A stretch of 12,953 bases of DNA from JBDRNO01 sp043811005 (GTDB taxonomy: Bacteria; Bacteroidota; Bacteroidia; NORP154): the NCBI GenBank assembly GCA_043811005.1, contig JBDRNO010000103.1:1-12953 (forward strand), given 5' to 3'. The notes beneath the pieces were generated by a model. That model saw only the letters and a list, made by a program, of their open reading frames with translations. It was not told the DNA's origin and ran no database searches. The position numbers and the translations under genes are program-made. Shown piece by piece: positions 1-4,766 of this stretch. The first letter of the stretch is position 1. Every line of letters starts with the position of its first letter.

Positions 1-137
1 ACTCTGTTGCTTGATGAGAAGAAAACAAGCTTACAAGCATGGTGTTGTCCTGCCCTTGGGTAGAACGCCCCGATAATATTTTTTTCAAAGAGCAACAGTC
101 CCAAACTCGGAATCGGGCTTTAAAAGCACCAAACGGT

Positions 138-197
138 ATGACGGGTTGTGTAGTTTGCCTTGCTTTTTTATTTATCGTGGCAAACTTACAACGTCAT
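138..197. repeat. Imperfect inverted repeat (hairpin)
   Basis: The left arm (138-159) and right arm (179-197) pair over ATGACG, TTGT and AGTTTGCC, with two small interior bulges and a 19-base loop. About 18 pairs form. It could be a palindromic intergenic repeat or part of a structured transcript. Its function is not evident. Confidence 0.6.
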
Positions 198-208
198 TCG
201 TATTTTTT

Positions 209-227
209 ACTTTTGTACCCCAAAAGT
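209..227. repeat. Perfect 7-bp hairpin
   Basis: ACTTTTG (209-215) and CAAAAGT (221-227) pair perfectly across a 5-base loop, TACCC. It lies between the two larger inverted repeats and is itself flanked by GTCATTCG (193-200) and CGGAATGAC (237-245), which are nearly complementary, so it may be the centre of a larger palindromic element. Confidence 0.5.
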
Positions 228-263
228 TGTGCACTCGGAATGACATGGTGCTTATTATCATCG

Positions 264-342
264 GGGGAAGGAAAGGACGTGGCGCATGGCATGAAATAAT
301 AATTTTTTTTTCTTATCAAAGCGCCACGCCCTTTCCTTCCCC
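264..342. repeat. 22-bp inverted repeat with 35-base spacer
   Basis: The left arm (264-285, beginning GGGGAAGGAAAGG) and the right arm (321-342, ending CCTTTCCTTCCCC) are complementary at 21 of 22 positions. The spacer contains a T-run (303-311), but the run lies inside the loop rather than after the stem, so this is not a standard intrinsic terminator. It resembles a miniature palindromic intergenic element. No coding content is supported. Confidence 0.75.
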
Positions 343-362
343 TCATTATTTATGATACTATT

Positions 363-388
363 GTCATTCCGAACGAAGTGAGGAATCT
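363..388 (+). repeat. Dispersed Bacteroidota GTCATTCC...GGAATC repeat
   Basis: The sequence begins GTCATTCCGAACGAAGTGAG and continues into GAATCT. From memory this word recurs in intergenic DNA of many Bacteroidota genomes; that recognition was not checked by search. It is partly palindromic (ATTCC...GGAAT). The related words at 193-200 and 237-245 suggest further diverged copies in the same gap. Confidence 0.55.
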
Positions 389-572
389 CCCAGTGATATA
401 CTGAACAGTAAAGATTAATTAATTGATTAGTTTATTACTAATATTTTAATTTACTAATATACTAATTTACCAAAGTATCAATCACCCATTCCCCGTTTCT
501 CCCCCTCTCCGTTTCACCCACTCACCGATTCACTATCATACTGTTAATCAAAATACTAATCCTCCAATCCCC

Positions 573-1061
573 TCAATCCCCCAATCCCAAAGCTGCCATC
601 TTTATTGCGGTTATAGCTGCCTCAACTCCTTTATTCCCATATTTTCCGCCAGCACGTTCTTTTGCCTGGCTGTGATCATTTGGTGTTAAAACGCAAAATA
701 TTACAGGTAAATTATACTTTAGGTTCACATCCATGATCCCTTTTGAGACAGCGTTGGAAATAAATTCGAAATGTCTTGTTTCTCCCTGTATTACACAACC
801 GATGCATATGATAGCATCTACTTTTGAGTTTTTTGCAAAGAACTGTGCGCCCAACGGCAATTCAAAGCTGCCGGGTACATATTTTGTTATGATGTTCTCT
901 TTTTTAGCGCCATTGGTAATTAATGTTTCAAAAGCACCATTATAAAGTGCATCGGTAATATCTTTATTCCACTCTGATACTACAATCCCGAATTTTATCT
1001 TTTGTGACGAGGGAATTGTTTTAGTATCATAGACCGAAAGATTTTTTTTGGATGAAATCAT
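573..1061 (-). CDS. ribH: 6,7-dimethyl-8-ribityllumazine synthase
   Basis: Cytoplasmic enzyme of riboflavin synthesis. It condenses 5-amino-6-ribitylaminouracil with 3,4-dihydroxy-2-butanone 4-phosphate to give 6,7-dimethyl-8-ribityllumazine, and family members assemble as pentamers or 60-mer shells. The 162-residue protein has the normal family length. Visible signatures are the substrate-binding WN at 31-32, VPGSFELP at 62-69, GETRHFEF at 93-100 with the catalytic histidine at H97, and a C-terminal phosphate-binding ERAGGKYGNKG block (residues 135-145). C123 stands where many homologues have glycine before VLT, a minor variation. It is the last gene of a minus-strand operon, starting 9 bases after the stop of the PepSY-type membrane protein. 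No separate promoter is evident, so it probably depends on upstream transcription. All expected catalytic features are present and it should be functional. Confidence 0.97.
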   Translation of the reverse strand: MISSKKNLSVYDTKTIPSSQKIKFGIVVSEWNKDITDALYNGAFETLITNGAKKENIITKYVPGSFELPLGAQFFAKNSKVDAIICIGCVIQGETRHFEFISNAVSKGIMDVNLKYNLPVIFCVLTPNDHSQAKERAGGKYGNKGVEAAITAIKMAALGLGD

Positions 1062-1070
1062 AAAAGTTAT

Positions 1071-1628
1071 TTAAATCAAAATCAAAAATAAAACCGGCAA
1101 AATAATTCCCAAAATAATATAGATACCCCCCCTTCCCCAAGCTCCTTTCTTGCCTCTTATCATAAACAAAGATGTAATAACGAACAGTATTAATGCCCCG
1201 GCATAGATATCGGAAAACCACATCCACCACCAGTTTGGATTGTAGTGCAAAAAATTTACCTGGTAAAAAACAGGACGCTTTTTTAGGAATTCCGCAGTAC
1301 CTTCTCCGGTTTCAATATTAACCTCAACTGATGAGCCACCTTTTAGAAATATTTTCAGATAATTACTTTGAGGAAAATAGTGTTTTTTATAATTATCCCT
1401 GTTATCAATATCATCTAACAGTTTTAAAATATTTTCTTTTAAAACACTTGATTTGTCCAATTCTATTTCGGTAACAAAATTATTGAGCTGCACGGAGTAA
1501 CTCGGATTCCAATCACGCAGATGGTTAAGGGCAATACCGGACAATCCGTAGAGCAAAGTTGAACCGACAAAAAAGAAACCAATATCCCGGTGCAAAATTC
1601 TGCTCCACTTTCTTAGAGCGTTCATCAT
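1071..1628 (-). CDS. PepSY-associated TM helix membrane protein
   Basis: Predicted inner-membrane protein of 185 residues, resembling the short Bacteroidota PepSY-associated TM helix family (PepSY_TM_like). A first hydrophobic helix at about 16-36 follows a basic amphipathic start with LHRD, and ends in ALNHLRDWNPSY. A soluble segment of about 100 residues follows, containing a β-rich VEVNIETGEG stretch typical of PepSY folds (101-110). Two more helices lie at about 140-157 and 168-185. Histidines H13, H36 and H128 sit at membrane edges in conserved-looking contexts; related membrane redox proteins use such histidines, but haem or metal binding here is inference. The start follows the upstream lipoprotein stop by a single base (TAAtATGATG), so translation is probably coupled. 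The second ATG is an equally possible start. Exact function is unknown. Confidence 0.85.
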   Translation of the reverse strand: MMNALRKWSRILHRDIGFFFVGSTLLYGLSGIALNHLRDWNPSYSVQLNNFVTEIELDKSSVLKENILKLLDDIDNRDNYKKHYFPQSNYLKIFLKGGSSVEVNIETGEGTAEFLKKRPVFYQVNFLHYNPNWWWMWFSDIYAGALILFVITSLFMIRGKKGAWGRGGIYIILGIILPVLFLILI

Positions 1629-1629
1629 A

Positions 1630-2166
1630 TTATTTTATTAATTTGTGAGAAACATAATCAAGCGTATAGAAAGAAAGATGATCAACATCTGATGTTTTCA
1701 TTGAATCTCGGTACCATTCAATTTGTAGCCTTTTTCTTTCGATAATATCTTCATCTGCATCACCGCTCTTATGATTTTGAATATTATCATCTTCCATTTT
1801 CAGGCAATATGCTTCATCAACTCTGAACTCACGAACAATACCTGTTACCGTGATCTCACTACCGCTAAGAGCTTCATCGAATCTCTCTTCAGAATCAACA
1901 TGAACGTCAGCGTCATCGGAGACTAATAATAATCTTTTGGCGCCATGCTTACACAGATGGTCAACTATACCGGTAACCTGTACTTGCTTGTCAACAAAAT
2001 CACCTGCTTTCGCATTAAATTCTCCGAGCGCTATCACAGGGATGTCACTTTCAACAACTTCGCCTGGTGTTAGATCGGCATTGTCTTTTTGATTATTTTC
2101 AGCATCTCCTGTACAAGATGCAAATAATCCTGCTATTACAGCAATTGTTAAGATTTTTTTAATCAT
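1630..2166 (-). CDS. Lipoprotein with OB-fold-like domain
   Basis: A 178-residue predicted lipoprotein and first gene of the minus-strand operon. The N-terminus MIKKILTIAVIAGLFASC is a lipoprotein signal with C18 as the probable lipidated residue. An acidic linker follows (about 19-40). The middle (about 60-115) contains VQVTGIVDHLCKHGAKRLLL and ITVTGIVREFRVDEAYCLKM, two strands with the alternating V-x-V-x-G-x-V pattern of small OB-fold (tRNA_anti-like) domains. The segment DHLCKHG puts H70, C72 and H74 close together, and a second cysteine lies at C121, so metal or haem binding is possible though unproven. A charged C-terminal tail (about 130-178) shows no recognised domain. Close coupling to the PepSY-type membrane protein suggests the two work together at the cell envelope. 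The OB-fold call rests on pattern, not on a search. Confidence 0.75.
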   Translation of the reverse strand: MIKKILTIAVIAGLFASCTGDAENNQKDNADLTPGEVVESDIPVIALGEFNAKAGDFVDKQVQVTGIVDHLCKHGAKRLLLVSDDADVHVDSEERFDEALSGSEITVTGIVREFRVDEAYCLKMEDDNIQNHKSGDADEDIIERKRLQIEWYRDSMKTSDVDHLSFYTLDYVSHKLIK

Positions 2167-2283
2167 TTTTTAAAAATTTTAATTGGTTAAATTGTTAAAT
2201 TACTGAAAATTATCATGTAGAACTTGGTTTCATCATCATAGTCTTTGTCATGATGTTCATTATTTACATGAGAATTTCTAATG

Positions 2284-2316
2284 CAAATATAATAATAGTC
2301 TATAAAAAGAAGGCAA
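2284..2316 (-). promoter_or_regulatory. Putative Bacteroidota promoter for the minus-strand operon
   Basis: On the minus strand TATATTTG (2284-2291) matches the Bacteroidota -7 box TAnnTTTG, and a TTG (2314-2316) lies 22 bases upstream as a possible -33 element. It is about 118 bases upstream of the lipoprotein start and is the only such match I found in this gap on that strand. Position and consensus support it; no experimental evidence is available. Confidence 0.45.
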
Positions 2317-2332
2317 TTTATATTATTTATCG

Positions 2333-2361
2333 TAAATTTGCAGTTCTTAAGTTTAAGAACT
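2333..2361 (+). promoter_or_regulatory. -7-like box followed by perfect dyad (possible operator)
   Basis: TAAATTTG (2333-2340) matches TAnnTTTG on the plus strand, pointing toward the radical SAM gene, but no TTG lies at a suitable -33 distance. Directly after it is AGTTCTTAAGTTTAAGAACT (2342-2361), two perfect 9-bp half-sites separated by 2 bases. The likely transcription start would fall inside the dyad. The 2-base spacer is too short for a stable RNA loop, so a dimeric DNA-binding regulator fits better than a hairpin. This is inference from arrangement. Confidence 0.4.
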
Positions 2362-2385
2362 ATTTATTAAAAAATTAAAAATATT

Positions 2386-2414
2386 TCTCGCAAAGTTCGC
2401 TATGATCGCAAAGA
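2386..2414 (+). repeat. CGCAAAG dispersed repeat, copy 1
   Basis: A 29-base word beginning TCTCGCAAAG and ending TCGCAAAGA. It matches the reverse complement of 4329-4357 at 24 of 29 positions. A weaker inverted relative, CCTTTTCGAGAGAAA, follows at about 2468-2484, so 2386-2484 may be one degraded element with related ends. Words of this type are common in intergenic DNA of Bacteroidota (recognition from memory). Copies on both sides put the radical SAM gene between inverted relatives. Confidence 0.6.
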
Positions 2415-2558
2415 CCTCTATTGTTCATATTTAGAAAATTGTTACTGCATCCTTACCGCGCTTTACGCCTTTTCGAGAGAAAAAACATTGAATTGCGAAG
2501 CATTACTCATTAAGATAATTAATTTTAAAGTGAGTAAATTCCGATACTAAAGCATAAT

Positions 2559-4037
2559 ATGAAAATACTTCTTGTTCATCCAAAATATCCGGATACTTTC
2601 TGGAGTTTTAAGTATGCATTAAAATTTGTTTCTAAAAAGGCAACTCATCCTCCGTTGGGATTGTTGACCGTAGCAGCAATGCTTCCGGGGAAGTGGGAGA
2701 AAAGATTTGCAGACTTGAATGTAACCACGTTAAGAGAAAAAGACCTGGTATGGGCTGATCTTGTTTTTATTAGCGCCATGTCTATCCAGGAAGCATCGGT
2801 TAAAGAAATAATTAGCAAGTGCAAAAAAATGGGTATCAGGATTGTTGCCGGCGGTCCACTATTTACGACTGATCACGAGAAGTTCGAAGATGTGGAACAT
2901 CTTGTGCTTAATGAGGCAGAGATCACGCTTCCGCTTTTTATAGAAGATTTGAAAAATGAATGTGCTAAACATATTTATACTTCTAAAAAATTACCGGATA
3001 TAGAAAATACGCCTGTTCCTCTTTGGGAACTTGTTGATATGGGAAAATATTCATCTATGAATATCCAATATTCCCGGGGTTGTCCATTTAATTGTGATTT
3101 CTGCAATATCTCAGTCCTTTATGGACGTAAAGTGCGAACAAAGAGTAAAAACCAAATATTAGCCGAATTAGAAAGCATATATCAGCAGGGCTGGAGAGGT
3201 GGAGTTTTTTTTGTAGATGATAACCTTATAGGAAAGAGGAGTAAGTTAAAAAAGGAAACTTTGCCTGCAATAATTGAATGGATGGAAAGGAAAAAACACC
3301 CTTTCTCTTTTAACACAGAGGTATCTATAGATCTTGCAGACAATGAGGAGCTTATGCGTTTGATGGTCAAGGCAGGATTTGATGCGGTTTTTGTTGGCAT
3401 TGAAACACCAAACGTGGAGAGCCTGGCAGAATGTAATAAGCTTCCCAACAAAAACCGGGATTTGGTAGCGAGTGTAAGAAAAATTCAAAGGTTTGGATTA
3501 CAGGTGCAGGGAGGATTCATCGTTGGCTTTGATAATGATACACCTTTAATTTTTGAAAGGCTTATTGCATTTATTCAGGAAAGTGGAATTATCACCGCCA
3601 TGGTGGGGTTGTTGAATGCTCCTCGCGGGACTCAACTTTACCAGCGCCTTAAAAATGAGGGTAGGTTATTGAAAGATATGTCGGGTGACAATACAGACTT
3701 TTCAATCAACTTTATCCCTAAAATGCCTTACGAAACACTTATTAATGGTTATCAAGGGATTGTAAACAGAATTTACTCCCATAAATATTACTACGAACGG
3801 GTTAAGAGATTTTTTGAGGAATATAATCCATTACAAAAAAAGGTATTTTATTTTCATTTCAGCGACTTTGGAGCAATCTTTAAATCCATATTGATCCTGG
3901 GTATAAGGGAGAGGGGAAGGACTTATTACTGGAAGCTCTTCTTCTGGTCTTTATTCATGCATCCACAACATTTCACTTTGGCGCTTACTTTTGCAATTTA
4001 CGGATTCCACTTCCGAAAGGTTTTTGAAAGGTGCTGA
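2559..4037 (+). CDS. Cobalamin-binding radical SAM protein, HpnP-like (DUF4070 type)
   Basis: A 492-residue class B radical SAM enzyme, probably a methyltransferase using cobalamin and S-adenosylmethionine. Residues about 1-135 form the B12-binding domain (start MKILLVHPKY; DLVFISAMSIQEAS at 67-80; VAGGPLFTTD at 96-105); as usual for this class the DxHxxG cobalamin-ligand motif is absent. The radical SAM domain (about 165-370) has the [4Fe-4S] cluster motif C175-x3-C179-x2-C182 in RGCPFNCDFC, then FFVDDNLIG at 217-225, VFVGIET at 277-283 and GGFIVGFDND at 318-327. The C-terminal 120 residues match the DUF4070-type extension and end in a hydrophobic, aromatic-rich stretch (about 450-485). The pattern resembles hopanoid C-2 methylase HpnP, but hopanoid genes are not visible here, so the substrate is unknown and no symbol is assigned. 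The gene stands alone with large gaps on both sides. Confidence 0.93.
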   Translation: MKILLVHPKYPDTFWSFKYALKFVSKKATHPPLGLLTVAAMLPGKWEKRFADLNVTTLREKDLVWADLVFISAMSIQEASVKEIISKCKKMGIRIVAGGPLFTTDHEKFEDVEHLVLNEAEITLPLFIEDLKNECAKHIYTSKKLPDIENTPVPLWELVDMGKYSSMNIQYSRGCPFNCDFCNISVLYGRKVRTKSKNQILAELESIYQQGWRGGVFFVDDNLIGKRSKLKKETLPAIIEWMERKKHPFSFNTEVSIDLADNEELMRLMVKAGFDAVFVGIETPNVESLAECNKLPNKNRDLVASVRKIQRFGLQVQGGFIVGFDNDTPLIFERLIAFIQESGIITAMVGLLNAPRGTQLYQRLKNEGRLLKDMSGDNTDFSINFIPKMPYETLINGYQGIVNRIYSHKYYYERVKRFFEEYNPLQKKVFYFHFSDFGAIFKSILILGIRERGRTYYWKLFFWSLFMHPQHFTLALTFAIYGFHFRKVFERC

Positions 4038-4120
4038 AATTTGTAACGCCTTTAGTATTTTATAGGTTCGGAATTTTCCACCAAAGGCTGATCACCCCCT
4101 GACTGATAATGTTTAGCCAC

Positions 4121-4137
4121 TCCCGTAGCTATCGGGA
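4121..4137. repeat. TCCCG...CGGGA small palindrome
   Basis: TCCCGTAGCTATCGGGA contains a 5-bp stem (TCCCG/CGGGA) around the palindrome TAGCTA. It starts a few bases beyond the stop of the minus-strand fragment at 4142, on its 3' side. There is no following T-run in either direction, so a terminator is not supported. It looks like another dispersed intergenic palindrome. Confidence 0.45.
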
Positions 4138-4141
4138 TACA

Positions 4142-4322
4142 CTAATTCCCATTAATTATCACAAAAATATATTTTTCTTTTAATTCACCGTCCTTGTCAA
4201 ACCAGCGAGAAAGTCCGCAATATTTTCCCTTTTCTCCGTTTACTTTAATGTTACGGATTTTTTTGTGATGATTTCTAAGTATGAATGAACTATTTATTAT
4301 CGATTTCAAATAAAAAATTCAT
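4142..4322 (-). pseudogene. Small frameshifted gene, possible MORN-like protein
   Basis: On the minus strand an ATG (4320-4322) opens MNFLFEIDN and then meets a stop. If one base is skipped near 4295, within AATAAATAG, the reading continues without interruption to TAG at 4142-4144, giving a protein of about 60 residues. The downstream part contains GKYCGLSRWFDKDGELKEKY and ends IINGN; its composition and codons look like real coding sequence. The G-x-x-x-G...WFDxDGxL pattern recalls MORN-type (YwqK-like) repeats, a weak match made by eye. It may be a short protein broken by a frameshift, the 3' remnant of a longer gene, or an assembly error in a short A-run. No gene nearby explains its role. 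Confidence 0.45.
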
Positions 4323-4328
4323 TGCTGT

Positions 4329-4357
4329 TCTTTGCGGTCTTAGCGGGCTTTGCGGGA
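4329..4357 (-). repeat. CGCAAAG dispersed repeat, copy 2 (inverted)
   Basis: The reverse complement begins TCCCGCAAAG and ends CCGCAAAGA; it agrees with 2386-2414 at 24 of 29 positions. It lies 6 bases upstream of the start of the frameshifted small gene. With copy 1 it brackets the radical SAM gene in inverted orientation. Confidence 0.6.
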
Positions 4358-4685
4358 AAAAACACAATTGATTTTTTATAGTTCTTTAGATAAAAATATA
4401 ATGCTCCAATGTTATTAGTGATTTAAGCTATATCATAATGCACAGAATTTTATAATACATGTAACCTTTTTATCCATTTTGCAGTATAAATAATATATAT
4501 AATAAAAAGGAGGATTATTTATGTTCTAATCGGATATTTAATTTTTAGAATGAAACTTTTATTCATTCCTGCCGATGAATTTAACTAATAACAGGATAAT
4601 ATCATAACGTGGACGAGCCACAACCAAATAGGAAAAGATTATCAAAAAAATATTACTACATAGGTTACAGTTTCTGGTTGCTGGG
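4358..4685. other. AT-rich intergenic stretch with cryptic Shine-Dalgarno
   Basis: No gene of normal size is supported. The notable element is AAGGAGG (4507-4513) placed 7 bases before an ATG (4521-4523) that is followed after one codon by TAA. A further short frame at 4550-4588 would encode MKLLFIPADEFN. These could be a degraded gene start or chance. A minus-strand frame that crosses the hairpin at 4686-4760 has no recognisable features and is not annotated. Confidence 0.35.
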
Positions 4686-4760
4686 TACTGGGTACTGGTT
4701 TCTGGTTTATTTTGATAACATTTTTGGGGAGTAATTACTGCCAGCAACCAGTACCCAGTA
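4686..4760. repeat. 20-bp inverted repeat just upstream of the giant gene
   Basis: The arms 4686-4705 (TACTGGGTACTGGTTTCTGG) and 4741-4760 are complementary at 19 of 20 positions, with a 35-base spacer. The left arm extends a short tandem of CTGGGTA (4681-4694). The right arm ends 6 bases before the annotated ATG of the surface-protein gene, so in mRNA a hairpin would cover the ribosome-entry region. Words such as CTGGTTGCTGG and CTGGGTACTGG belong to a repeat type I recall from Bacteroidota intergenic DNA. A regulatory effect is possible; a passive repeat insertion is equally likely. Confidence 0.7.
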
Positions 4761-4766
4761 TCAGTT

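Larger units (their letters stand above)
1..572. other. Repeat-rich intergenic region, no convincing gene
   Basis: No reading frame here looks like a real protein; the two short plus-strand frames run across inverted repeats and have no recognisable motif. The stretch holds three inverted repeats (138-197, 209-227, 264-342) and one dispersed repeat (363-388). After these come an AT-rich part with several copies of ACTAAT-like words (about 430-470) and a C-rich part (about 481-530) whose complement carries degenerate GGTGA words. An 8-bp inverted repeat (CTGTTGCT at 4-11, AGCAACAG at 91-98) sits at the left edge. The 3' end of the minus-strand operon lies in this region, but I see no hairpin-plus-T-run terminator for it. 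Confidence 0.6.

Noticed and set aside
264..342. Intrinsic terminator
   Set aside because: The T-run is in the loop rather than after the stem, and no gene ends close by.
39..355. Two short plus-strand reading frames in the left gap
   Set aside because: They run across the inverted repeats, have no recognisable domain, and one needs a TTG start; more likely chance frames.
2559..4037. Assignment as hpnP (hopanoid C-2 methylase)
   Set aside because: Only family-level resemblance is visible and no hopanoid genes are nearby, so a symbol would overstate the evidence.
4559..4747. Minus-strand frame of 62 codons upstream of the giant gene
   Set aside because: It reads through the hairpin repeats and has no family resemblance; composition follows the repeat, not coding sequence.
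264..4760. The same 35-base spacer in the inverted repeats at 264-342 and 4686-4760
   Set aside because: The arms and spacers share no sequence, so the equal length is probably coincidence.
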